Positions 53,181-61,723 of a DNA stretch of 64,000 bases are shown in pieces; position 1 is the stretch's first letter, and every line of letters begins with the position of its first letter. Source of the DNA: Pleurocapsa sp. PCC 7319 (lineage in GTDB: Bacteria; Cyanobacteriota; Cyanobacteriia; Cyanobacteriales; Xenococcaceae); assembly GCF_000332195.1 (NCBI RefSeq), contig NZ_KB235919.1, positions 397,038 to 461,037 of the forward strand. The letters are read 5' to 3'. The notes under the pieces were generated by a model. It made no database searches, was not told where the DNA came from, and saw only the letters and a program-made list of their open reading frames with translations. The translations under genes were made by a program, and so were the position numbers.

Positions 53181-56100
53181 ATGAATACAAAAAATGATAA
53201 AAATATACCGCAGCAGTTATCTTTGTTTAACGAAACAGAAATTGATTTGAATGATAGTAATTTATTTGGCGATGATTTTGATTCTAATTTTGAAAAAAGC
53301 GATCGCGCTATTGAAACAGAATCAGAATTATTAACACTGAAGTTATTACGAGAAGCAATTACTGCCGAACATACAGAAGATTTAGTAATGGCGGATTTTG
53401 CCGAATATCCATTACCTAATTTATTAAAGTTTGCTATTGGTGTGACGGCTAAAGGTGGTAAATTCTTTGATCGCATTGATAGTGAAAGAAAAGCAGAAAA
53501 TAAAAGTAGAGTCAGGCGAGATAATGCAGGAGATCAGTCTTTAAATACTCATTTGTTAAATGGTTTGTTTCCTGCTTATTTAATTTGCAAAATACTAAGG
53601 CAAACCGACACAACTGTCAAAAGAGAATTTAAGAAGTTTGGCGATCTTAAACTAAGAATTTTAGTAGCAAGTTTTATTCTCCACGACTTTGAAAAATTCG
53701 TTCTGAGTTTATTCGATTCTCTATCAGATAAATACAAGGATAAAAGTATAGATATTCGGAAACTATCCATTGAAGAACATCGAGAAATGATCGGCGCGAT
53801 TATTACAGAACTTTGTTTAGATAAGTTTCTTGATATTGGTTTAGAAGAAGATGAAAAATGGCAATATTATCTAGATGACTTGTTATTTATTGCTTATAAT
53901 ACTCAAGTTCGTTACGGTACAAATCTCAATCTTTCAGAACATGGATTAAGCCCGAAGTTAAAAGATCGTACTTTAATTTGTATTGCCGATCTTTGTTGTT
54001 TGGCTGACTCTTTAGCTTCGATAGTTAAACATCCTCAAGATGCCGAACATCAAAGGCTTAAAAACTTAATGCACAATCTCAGTGATGGGCAGTTAAAGTT
54101 TACCTATCATCGCTTGGCGGAAAATCGAGGTGTATTAACCAATGTAGTAAACAATGCTTTAATTCAGGCGCATACTGAGTTAAATACAGCAGACAATAAT
54201 TACTACCAACCTCTTTTATATCTGCCTACAGGAGTTATATATTTAGCTGCTAAAGATGCGCCGAGTATTTCTATTGCATATATCCCAAATAAAGTAATTA
54301 CTAGTATCAAACAATTGTGCGCTGACAGATTAATGCAAAGCCAGACTGGTTTTGGTAGAGATGGGAAAGGAATGAAATATGCAGACTATTACGAACAGTT
54401 TTTTACTATTGTCGGTTTAATGCAGGTGGCGTTAAGGGCTACATTGCGGATTTTAAACGATAAAAAACTTTCTGTTGCTAAAAGTCGTAGTGATAATTTA
54501 GTCAAGTTTCAGCAAAAGGATGTTTTACCCACAGATTATGACTTTACCTTTGAAGATGATATCAGATGCGATCGCCTGGCGGAATTTGGGGATGTTATTT
54601 GTCGCAAGATATATGGGGAAAAGGCTAAGAAGATTCAAGCTTTAATTAAAGCTAGTAAAAAAGATAAAAAAGCTGAAGACTTACCAGAGCTAAATTTGTT
54701 ACCCGAACATTTAATTATTAAGGTAGCTGAATATTGGAATTTAGAACAATATGTTCCGCAAATCAGAGAAATACAGAATATTAATCAAAGTCTTAAAGAA
54801 CTAAAACTAAAAGGGAATACTGGAGGAGTACCTTATGAATGGTATTATCTGGCAGCTAAATATTTACAACATAATCCTGGAATTGAAGATGTTAGGGAAA
54901 CGGGAGAAAAGTTAATTGAAGTTATTGCAGAATTGATTCAGCCTATTGTTGATAAATATGAGTTACCTGATGGTTGGGATGACTTGAGACTCTGGGTAAA
55001 TCGTATTGTGATGTTACCTCTCCCCCAACCCCTCTCTCTTGGTCAGCATTCCCTTGCGTCTTTCGCCGACGCGGGGTCTGACCGCTCCTACCAGGAGAGG
55101 GGAGAAGAGGAAGATGGGAGTAATTCAGCGCAGGTATTTCTTGATGAACTAAATAATTATCAACTAGCTAAAAAACCAGGGAGGGGAAGACAGCCTATTT
55201 GTTCCATTTCCCATTCTGCTTACAGCGTTACGGAACAAATGGAGTCGGCGGTATTGTTCACTCCCCAGGTATATACCAATAAACAAATGCTAGGAGGTTC
55301 AAATGCTAAACGCAACATTTCTAGTATTGCTGGGATTGAGATGATGCTGAGGCAAATTTTGATGAACAATACTCAGGCAGTAGGCAAACGATTTGAAGAT
55401 GGCAAATATCGTTACATCTACTTTTACCCTACCTATTACTTCACCCCAGAAACCAACAAATTCTTACAGAAAGCCTATGCCAATATTGCCCAGACTCGTT
55501 TTAGCACTGGGGTACGAAATCATTTTATTAACGATGAGTTACAAGCTGACTTTAGTAAACAACGCTATCAAAATGTAGACACTTTCTTGATTGATGAGGA
55601 TTTACAACTCAAGCAAAATTTACCAGAAGATGACCCTAATTATAAGAAAGATTATAGCTTTAAACTGTCCTATCCCGATGACTTACCCCTGACGTTTTAT
55701 TTCATGGCATTGCCCCCAGGCAGAGACAGTACCGATACAGAATCCTGGGTCATGCCTACTTGGTTGGCTTTTGCCTTCCCCATGATTCTAGATGTCAAAA
55801 CAGTGGTTTCCGAATCTCCCATTCCCCCATTTACTGACGGTACAGAGTTTGAAGAAACAGTATTTCTCGATAGTGCGCCTCAAGCTTTTAAAGTTCTTAC
55901 AAAAGGAGATCGCTTTAGGCTCGATTATATCTTAGAAGGTTGGCAAGAAGGAGATCAAAAGTATTCTGCGCCCCTTAATGTTTTAACTGCTGCCTATGCC
56001 ATTCATTTAGATGTAAATGCCAAACAAGGTAAGTCTGGTTACAACGCTAACTGGGGTAAATTAACCGAACTGGCAAAAGATTTAGAAACTAGCCCTCTTT

Positions 56101-56726
56101 ATGTTTTTAATTATCTCAATCAATGGGTACGTAGACATGATGTAGATACGGCAAGAATCGAAAAGATTAAGCTTTATGCTTATCATTTTTATCCCTGCTT
56201 TGATGCTTATGCTCAATATGATTTCACTACAAAAAAATGGACTATGACAGAACAATCAAAACTCAATCATCCACTAAAACTAACAGAACTTTATCGTGTA
56301 TTTTACCGAGCCAAAAAACTATATAGCCCTAAAGCTAATGCAGTATTAAAACCAATTGATATTGCAGCAAATACTATTTTAAAAGCCGAATTAACCGTTT
56401 TTTATGGTGAAACATTGGTTCATGCTGTTGCTGCGGAGATTACTAAACTAATGGATCGAGTTCATGCTAATACTGCTGAGGGAACATGGATATTTACTAA
56501 CCAAGAAAGAGATAAAGAAAGACAAGCAATACTAGAATTTGCCCGTTATTTTGTTGAAGAAGTATTTGAAAAATCTTTTTCAGGCGATCGCGCTCGCTTG
56601 GCAGGAAGACAAATTAATTTGATTAAGGATACTTGTGAGTTTTTATATCGTTTGGAAAATGATAAGGATATTAAAATTTTTGAGAGAGAAAAGGCAAAGC
56701 AAAAAAATAAAGATGAATCCAAATAG
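53181..56726 (+). CDS. cas10d: Type I-D large subunit and HD nuclease Cas10d (Csc3)
   Basis: 1181 residues. The HD nuclease domain lies near the N-terminus: LNTHLLNGLF (His about 124) and LVASFILHDFEKF (HD about 168-169). No GGDD cyclase motif is seen, as expected for I-D. Within I-D Cascade it is the large subunit and supplies the nuclease that acts with Cas3'. The frame is intact, but residues of about 614-645 come from an inserted palindromic repeat and are Leu/Ser/Gly-rich. It starts the cas10d-csc2-csc1-cas6-cas4-cas1-cas2 group; the next gene is 101 bp downstream. Confidence 0.95.
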   Translation: MNTKNDKNIPQQLSLFNETEIDLNDSNLFGDDFDSNFEKSDRAIETESELLTLKLLREAITAEHTEDLVMADFAEYPLPNLLKFAIGVTAKGGKFFDRIDSERKAENKSRVRRDNAGDQSLNTHLLNGLFPAYLICKILRQTDTTVKREFKKFGDLKLRILVASFILHDFEKFVLSLFDSLSDKYKDKSIDIRKLSIEEHREMIGAIITELCLDKFLDIGLEEDEKWQYYLDDLLFIAYNTQVRYGTNLNLSEHGLSPKLKDRTLICIADLCCLADSLASIVKHPQDAEHQRLKNLMHNLSDGQLKFTYHRLAENRGVLTNVVNNALIQAHTELNTADNNYYQPLLYLPTGVIYLAAKDAPSISIAYIPNKVITSIKQLCADRLMQSQTGFGRDGKGMKYADYYEQFFTIVGLMQVALRATLRILNDKKLSVAKSRSDNLVKFQQKDVLPTDYDFTFEDDIRCDRLAEFGDVICRKIYGEKAKKIQALIKASKKDKKAEDLPELNLLPEHLIIKVAEYWNLEQYVPQIREIQNINQSLKELKLKGNTGGVPYEWYYLAAKYLQHNPGIEDVRETGEKLIEVIAELIQPIVDKYELPDGWDDLRLWVNRIVMLPLPQPLSLGQHSLASFADAGSDRSYQERGEEEDGSNSAQVFLDELNNYQLAKKPGRGRQPICSISHSAYSVTEQMESAVLFTPQVYTNKQMLGGSNAKRNISSIAGIEMMLRQILMNNTQAVGKRFEDGKYRYIYFYPTYYFTPETNKFLQKAYANIAQTRFSTGVRNHFINDELQADFSKQRYQNVDTFLIDEDLQLKQNLPEDDPNYKKDYSFKLSYPDDLPLTFYFMALPPGRDSTDTESWVMPTWLAFAFPMILDVKTVVSESPIPPFTDGTEFEETVFLDSAPQAFKVLTKGDRFRLDYILEGWQEGDQKYSAPLNVLTAAYAIHLDVNAKQGKSGYNANWGKLTELAKDLETSPLYVFNYLNQWVRRHDVDTARIEKIKLYAYHFYPCFDAYAQYDFTTKKWTMTEQSKLNHPLKLTELYRVFYRAKKLYSPKANAVLKPIDIAANTILKAELTVFYGETLVHAVAAEITKLMDRVHANTAEGTWIFTNQERDKERQAILEFARYFVEEVFEKSFSGDRARLAGRQINLIKDTCEFLYRLENDKDIKIFEREKAKQKNKDESK
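55019..55102. repeat. Palindromic repeat inserted in frame in cas10d
   Basis: CCCCTCTCTCTTGGT (from 55029) and ACCAGGAGAGGGG (to 55102) form imperfect inverted arms, with a GC-rich core holding CGCCGACGCGGGGTCTGACC. The block is unlike its AT-rich surroundings and adds about 28 codons (about residues 614-641) without a stop or frame change. It looks like a dispersed cyanobacterial repeat. Confidence 0.75.
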
Positions 56727-56827
56727 TCTAAATTGCTCGACACTCTTCTAAACATAAAAAACTTAGAAGTAAAAATTATGATCTGCAAACTATCCCATCA
56801 CAATAGTTACACTACAAGGAGAAAAAT

Positions 56828-57811
56828 ATGACATTTCTAAAATCTCTCGATGCAAAATATTTCCACACTGAAATTCCCTACAAACCAATGGGGAAATATG
56901 CTCATTTTTTAACTACTCGCGTTACCGAATCCTATCCTCTATTTCAAACCGATGGAGAGTTAAATAAAGCCAGAGTAAGAGCAGGTATTACTCATCAAAA
57001 GCCAATTAGTAGATTAACAATGTTTAAACGCAAACAATCTACCCCAGAAAGATTAATTGGTAGGGAATTATTGCGTAATTATGAATTAGTAAAACCAGAT
57101 GAATGCGAATACAACGTTGACTTTGCCAAAAACAATGCTGATTGTATCATCTATGGTTTTGCGATCGGCGATGGAGGTTCAGAAAAATCTAAAGTAGTAG
57201 TAGATTCTGCTTATTCTATTACTTCTTTTGATGAGTCTCACGAAACCTTTACTCTCAACGCTCCTTACGAACATGGAACTATGAGTAAAAATGGTGAGGT
57301 TACTAGCAGAATTAACCAGCAAGATCACATTCGTCCTCAAGTATTTTTTCCCAGTATTGTTACTCTAAAAGACCCCACAGAAGCTAGTTTTCTTTATGTA
57401 TTTAATAATATTGTGCGTACCCGTCACTATGGCGCACAAACTACCAGAACGGGAAGAGTAAGAAATGAATTAATCGGTGTAATTTTTGCCGATGGAGAAA
57501 TAGTCAGCAATTTACGTTGGACTCAAGCAATCTATGACAAATTAGGAGATAAATTAGATTCTCTAGACCCTTTAAATGAAAATGAAGTAAATCAAGCAGC
57601 AAAAGAAACAATTGAACAACTAATGTCAGAAGAATCCATCGTACACAAAGACTTTATTGGCGATAGTTTTACTCCTATTTTAAATGAAGTAAAAACTTTA
57701 ACTAGCAAAGAAGAAAAAATCAAAGAAATTCTGATTCAAGCTAATCAAGAAGCACAAAATTATTTTAGTAAATATATCGAAAAACCCAAGAAACCCACTA
57801 AATCAAAATAA
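56828..57811 (+). CDS. csc2: Type I-D Cascade backbone protein Csc2 (Cas7d)
   Basis: 327 residues, normal length. The N-terminus (MTFLKSLDAKYFHTEIPYKP) and GKYAHFLTTRVTESYPLFQT are typical for Csc2. ARVRAGITHQKPISRLTMFK and IVRTRHYGAQTTRTGRVRNE resemble the RNA-binding segments of Cas7 backbones. Multiple copies coat the crRNA in the I-D effector. A ribosome-binding site AAGGAG lies before ATG. It lies 101 bp after cas10d and 84 bp before csc1; the latter gap holds a 24-bp perfect palindrome. Confidence 0.94.
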   Translation: MTFLKSLDAKYFHTEIPYKPMGKYAHFLTTRVTESYPLFQTDGELNKARVRAGITHQKPISRLTMFKRKQSTPERLIGRELLRNYELVKPDECEYNVDFAKNNADCIIYGFAIGDGGSEKSKVVVDSAYSITSFDESHETFTLNAPYEHGTMSKNGEVTSRINQQDHIRPQVFFPSIVTLKDPTEASFLYVFNNIVRTRHYGAQTTRTGRVRNELIGVIFADGEIVSNLRWTQAIYDKLGDKLDSLDPLNENEVNQAAKETIEQLMSEESIVHKDFIGDSFTPILNEVKTLTSKEEKIKEILIQANQEAQNYFSKYIEKPKKPTKSK

Positions 57812-57839
57812 TTTGTAGTCTATCTTCCAAAATACATCT

Positions 57840-57863
57840 AGGGGCGATTCGCGAATCGCCCCT
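57840..57863. repeat. 24-bp perfect palindrome between csc2 and csc1
   Basis: AGGGGCGATTCG followed by its exact reverse complement. This sequence type is widely dispersed in cyanobacterial genomes and can form a strong hairpin in RNA. It may protect or separate the csc2 and csc1 transcripts. No T-run follows, so it is not a clear terminator. Confidence 0.8.
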
Positions 57864-57895
57864 AATATAACCTGTCATCTGTTCCTTATCTTCTC

Positions 57896-58600
57896 ATGAC
57901 TATTATCTATCGCTGTAATCTAGAACTCCATGATAGTCTTTATTTTGCTACCCGTGAAATAGGTAGACTATACGAAACTGAACCAATTCTACATAATTAT
58001 GCTCTTTGCTATGCTTTAGGTTTGATTGATAGCCAAAAATACGCTACCACTGTTGCAGAAAAAGATTCTTATCGCTATTTTTGTGCCGAACAAATACCAA
58101 AATATAAACAGCATTTAATACCTTTAAATCAGCAAAAAATCTATGTTACTCCAGCACGCTCTCTGATTCATACTTCTGTCTTAAATACTTGGAAATATGC
58201 TAATAATAACTATCACGTCAAAATGGAAAAGACTCAGAAAAATATTCCTAGTTTTGGTAGAGCCAAAGAAATAGCAGCAGAAAGTCAATTTGAGTTTTTT
58301 ATTTTTTCTGAAAACTTACTACATTTCCCTAAATGGAAATGGATACGCCTTGGTAAATGGATGAGTAAAGCCCAGGTAATATTTGAACAACTATCATCTA
58401 TCAAAATACAGCAAGGATTATTTAATTGTACTCATCCTTTAAACTCTCTAGATGTCATGTTTACGAATCAAGTCTTTAGTTATGACGTGATTAATATGCC
58501 ACCCGTTAGCTTAATTCGGAATGCTCAAATTCAGGGTCAATATTATCAAGTTGATAATAATCTAAAACTTCCTGTAAATATGCAATATCGTTTCAGTTAA
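57896..58600 (+). CDS. csc1: Type I-D Cascade protein Csc1 (Cas5d)
   Basis: 234 residues, as expected for Csc1. MTIIYRCNLELHDSLYFATR starts the RAMP fold, and EPILHNYALCYALGLIDSQK follows; both are characteristic. Csc1 caps the 5' end of the crRNA in the I-D effector and helps PAM recognition. The last residues (MPPVSLIRNAQIQGQYYQVD) fit the conserved C-terminal beta strand. It lies downstream of csc2 and 87 bp upstream of cas6. Start ATG is close to the palindrome, and no strong ribosome-binding site is visible. Confidence 0.92.
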   Translation: MTIIYRCNLELHDSLYFATREIGRLYETEPILHNYALCYALGLIDSQKYATTVAEKDSYRYFCAEQIPKYKQHLIPLNQQKIYVTPARSLIHTSVLNTWKYANNNYHVKMEKTQKNIPSFGRAKEIAAESQFEFFIFSENLLHFPKWKWIRLGKWMSKAQVIFEQLSSIKIQQGLFNCTHPLNSLDVMFTNQVFSYDVINMPPVSLIRNAQIQGQYYQVDNNLKLPVNMQYRFS

Positions 58601-58687
58601 GAATACTTGAAGATTTCAGCATATTTCTTATTGGAAAATTAGTAAGTTTCTATACCCTGTAACCTATTACCTATTACCTAATTATCT

Positions 58688-59563
58688 ATGCCCTATAGTC
58701 TAGTCTTAAACCTACTCCCTCTAGCTCCCATATCCCCAGGATATTCCCAAGGAAAACATTTACACGCCCTATTCCTTAATATTGTAAGCCACTACGATCG
58801 CTCTCTGGGAGACTACTTACACGAACAAAAAACCAACAAAGCCTTTACTATTTCTCCTTTACAGGTCAGAGGTTATAGGTTACTAGGGACAGGTGACAAA
58901 AAGTCCTCCTTTTCTAAAGATGGATTTAGGGGGGATCGAATACAATATCAACACAAAAAACCCATACCCGTAAACACTCCTTGTTGGTGGCGCATATCTT
59001 TGTTGGATGAAAGCCTATTCAGGAAATTAACTCAACTATGGTTGAATATCAACCCCGAAAAACCTTGGCATTTAGGGAGTGCAGATTTAAAGATCGCCAG
59101 TATTCTTGGTACATCTCAACCCAATCAACCTTGGGCTAATGCTATCCCATACGATCGCCTGTACGAAGAAGCTTCTAGTGCTAATAACAAATTCACTTTC
59201 TCCTTTGCCACTCCCACAACTTTTGGTAAAGGAAAATACAATAACTCCTTACCAACTCCAGAAAGTATTTTTAAGAGTCTCCGCAAACGTTGGAATACAT
59301 ACAGCAATATTGAAATCCCAGAAGCAGAATTAGCTTTAGAATCTTTATTTCCCAGTTATTTCAACATTCGCACTGAAGTAATCAGCGACTATAGCAAAAG
59401 TAAACTAATCGGTTGTGTTGGGGATATTAACTATCAAGCTTTGGGAAATATTGACCCCCAACAAATCAAGTATCTAAACACTTTAGCCGATTTTGCCCTC
59501 TATTGTGGCATGGGAAAGAAGACCACTATGGGAATGGGAATGGTTAGAAGAATTAATCTTTAA
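58688..59563 (+). CDS. cas6: CRISPR pre-crRNA endonuclease Cas6 (I-D)
   Basis: 291 residues with the C-terminal Gly-rich loop GMGKKTTMGMGMVRRI that marks Cas6. The N-terminal RAMP fold includes PISPGYSQGKHLHALFLNIV with a candidate catalytic His. A short insertion (about residues 68-86, GDKKSSFSKDGFRGD) is encoded by a dispersed repeat at 58903-58937 and remains in frame. It cuts array repeats at the hairpin base, leaving the 8-nt handle ATTGAAAC. The region upstream contains CTATTAC heptamers (58664-58677). Confidence 0.92.
   Translation: MPYSLVLNLLPLAPISPGYSQGKHLHALFLNIVSHYDRSLGDYLHEQKTNKAFTISPLQVRGYRLLGTGDKKSSFSKDGFRGDRIQYQHKKPIPVNTPCWWRISLLDESLFRKLTQLWLNINPEKPWHLGSADLKIASILGTSQPNQPWANAIPYDRLYEEASSANNKFTFSFATPTTFGKGKYNNSLPTPESIFKSLRKRWNTYSNIEIPEAELALESLFPSYFNIRTEVISDYSKSKLIGCVGDINYQALGNIDPQQIKYLNTLADFALYCGMGKKTTMGMGMVRRINL
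58903..58937. repeat. Dispersed repeat inserted in frame in cas6
   Basis: GTCCTCCTTTTCTAAAGATG and GGATTTAGGGGGGATC resemble the common cyanobacterial intergenic repeat made of CCTCCTT and GGATTTAGGGGG blocks. In cas6 it adds about a dozen codons in a loop between beta strands. Confidence 0.7.
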
Positions 59564-59568
59564 ACGTC

Positions 59569-60159
59569 ATGAATAAAGAAGAAAATTATGTTCCAATAGC
59601 AGCACTTAACCATTACGCTTATTGTCCTCATCGCTGCTGGCGAATGTTTTGTGCGGGGGATTTTATCGATAATCACTACACTATTGAAGGAACAAGTTTA
59701 CACGATCGCGTTCATACTCTTAGTCAAGAAAATTATGAAGATACTTGGCAAGTAAGAGCAATCTGGCTCAAATCTGAAAAATATGGACTTGTTGGTAAGT
59801 CAGACTTAATTGAATCTAATTCTGGCGAACTATACCCTATTGAATACAAACGAGGTAAAAGAGACGATTGGGAAAATGATGCTCTCCAAGTATGCGGTCA
59901 AGCTTTATGTTTGGAGGAAATGACAGGGAAAAACATTGGTACTGGATATGTATACTATGCCCATTCCCACCAACGTCAGCCAGTAAACATAGATAGAAAT
60001 TTACGAGAAAAAGCGATCGCCACAATCTCAGATATTCAAGCTATGATGCAAACTGGAAAAATGCCACCTCCAGTTTACAAACCTCGTTGCAAAGATTGTA
60101 GTCTTTACACTCGTTGTCTACCCCAGGCTGTAAACAAAGTAAAGCGATACAAGGAATAA
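59569..60159 (+). CDS. cas4: CRISPR adaptation nuclease Cas4
   Basis: 196 residues. The N-terminal Cys lies in LNHYAYCPHRCWRMF, and the C-terminal Cys triad in KPRCKDCSLYTRCLP; together they bind a 4Fe-4S cluster. RecB-nuclease motifs are LVGKSDLIE and YPIEYKRGKR with Asp, Glu and Lys. Cas4 trims prespacers and selects PAM in type I systems. It starts 5 bp after the cas6 stop, so translation is probably coupled. Confidence 0.94.
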   Translation: MNKEENYVPIAALNHYAYCPHRCWRMFCAGDFIDNHYTIEGTSLHDRVHTLSQENYEDTWQVRAIWLKSEKYGLVGKSDLIESNSGELYPIEYKRGKRDDWENDALQVCGQALCLEEMTGKNIGTGYVYYAHSHQRQPVNIDRNLREKAIATISDIQAMMQTGKMPPPVYKPRCKDCSLYTRCLPQAVNKVKRYKE

Positions 60160-60202
60160 AAGTACAATTTTTAGTCAAAAATTATATTAAGAGCAAGATT
60201 TT

Positions 60203-61210
60203 ATGGGAACAGTATATATTACTCAAGAATATGATTCATTTATTGGTAAAACTGATGAAAGACTAATAGTTAAAACTGACAAAAAAAAATTACTAGACGT
60301 TCCACTAATTAAAATTGATGGCTTAGTAATTCTGGGACAGGCTACAGTTTCCCCTGCGGTTGTTAACGAATTACTAGAGAGAAAAATACCTCTGAGTTTT
60401 TTAACAGCTACAGGTAGATATAAAGGCTGTTTACAGCCAGAATTAAGCAAAAATATTTTTGTCAGAAAAGCCCAATGGTTGGCTGCGGGAGAAACAAAGA
60501 AAGCTATTCATTTAGTTCGAGGCTTCGTTCGAGGCAAATTAAAAAACTATCGTAATCTACTAATGCGCCGTCGTCGAGAATATCCCGAACTAGATTTAGA
60601 TACAGGAATAACTAAATTAGAACAAGCCATAGAACCAATAGATTTTACCAATAATATAGATTCTTTAAGAGGATTAGAAGGTACAGGAAGTGCAGCTTAT
60701 TTTGGCAGTTTTAATCAACTCTTGAGAAATCCTAATTTTGAATTCAAGTCTCGCGTTCGTCGCCCACCCATCGATCCAATAAACTCTTTACTGAGTTTAG
60801 GTTATTCATTACTACGTCACGATGTTCAAAGTGCAGTAAACATAGTTGGTTTCGATCCTTATTTGGGCTATCTTCATTATCAAAGATATGGTAGACCATC
60901 ATTAGCTTTGGATTTAATGGAAGAATTTCGCCCTTTAGTAGTTGATACAACAGTTTTGAATGCTATCAATCAAGAAAAGCTAACTCCTAATGACTTTACT
61001 TGCGAACCTTTAAGTCATGCCGTTTCTTTAACTAAAGAAGGATTGAAAATATTTCTCCGTTTATACGAACAAAAAAAACAATCCTTATTTAAACATCTTG
61101 TTCTCAAACGTCGATGTACTTATCAGGAAGCTTTTGAAATTCAATCTAGGCTTATGGCTAAATATCTAATGGCAGAAACAGATAAGTACCCTCCACTAAT
61201 ATTAAAGTAA
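60203..61210 (+). CDS. cas1: CRISPR integrase Cas1
   Basis: 335 residues, the usual length. The N-terminal beta domain (MGTVYITQEYDSFIGKTDER) is followed by the helical catalytic domain. SLRGLEGTGSAAYFGSFNQL carries the first catalytic Glu, GYLHYQRYGRPSLALDLMEE carries the His and the acidic pair. It integrates spacers with Cas2 at the leader end of the array. Upstream spacing to cas4 is 43 bp; cas2 starts 3 bp downstream. Confidence 0.95.
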   Translation: MGTVYITQEYDSFIGKTDERLIVKTDKKKLLDVPLIKIDGLVILGQATVSPAVVNELLERKIPLSFLTATGRYKGCLQPELSKNIFVRKAQWLAAGETKKAIHLVRGFVRGKLKNYRNLLMRRRREYPELDLDTGITKLEQAIEPIDFTNNIDSLRGLEGTGSAAYFGSFNQLLRNPNFEFKSRVRRPPIDPINSLLSLGYSLLRHDVQSAVNIVGFDPYLGYLHYQRYGRPSLALDLMEEFRPLVVDTTVLNAINQEKLTPNDFTCEPLSHAVSLTKEGLKIFLRLYEQKKQSLFKHLVLKRRCTYQEAFEIQSRLMAKYLMAETDKYPPLILK

Positions 61211-61213
61211 TTT

Positions 61214-61486
61214 ATGTTTGTAATAGTTAGCTACGATATATCTGAAGATAAGCGACGTACCAAAATTCATGACATCCTATCTTCTTATGGTCAATGGATG
61301 CAATATAGTTTGTTTGAGTGTGATTTAACTAAAACTGAATATGCTAAATTGCGATCGCGTCTCAATAAAATAATTAACTCCGATACCGATAGTATTCGTT
61401 TTTACTTTCTCTGTAGTTGTTGCCAAAATAAAATAGAGCGTATTAGTGGCGAAGCTGTTCGAGATAATACTATTTTCTTTGCTTAG
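61214..61486 (+). CDS. cas2: CRISPR adaptation protein Cas2
   Basis: 90 residues. MFVIVSYDISEDKRRTKIHD has the beta-strand Asp typical of Cas2, and the ferredoxin-like fold continues with LSSYGQWMQYSLFECDL and IRFYFLCSCCQ. It forms the Cas1-Cas2 integration complex. It starts 3 bp after the cas1 stop, so it is co-translated. The array leader begins immediately downstream. Confidence 0.95.
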   Translation: MFVIVSYDISEDKRRTKIHDILSSYGQWMQYSLFECDLTKTEYAKLRSRLNKIINSDTDSIRFYFLCSCCQNKIERISGEAVRDNTIFFA

Positions 61487-61723
61487 TAAAATATTTGCGC
61501 GAAAGGATAGGTGTAGAAAATGACAAGATACAAAAAATACTGGAAATTCATACTAAGTAAGGTTTTGAGTATAATCAAGCCAACTTGTACACCGCGCACT
61601 TTACGGAGTATGGCTTTCAGCGATTCCCCCTCTATTTATCTATTTTTTTTGTGCTATTATCAACTCAGTACCGCGCCAATAAACTTTAAAAACCAAATAT
61701 ATCAGAGGTTTTGAAGTCTTGCG
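61487..61723 (+). promoter_or_regulatory. CRISPR leader
   Basis: The 237-bp AT-rich segment between cas2 and the first repeat has no convincing gene; a 64-codon frame inside lacks a ribosome-binding site. It should hold the array promoter and the adaptation signal. A TATTAT (about 61655) is a possible -10 element. The segment next to the first repeat is TTGAAGTCTTGCG. Confidence 0.8.

Noticed and set aside
61520-61714. 64-codon frame in the CRISPR leader
   Set aside because: Position between cas2 and the first repeat identifies it as leader; no ribosome-binding site or protein-like pattern.
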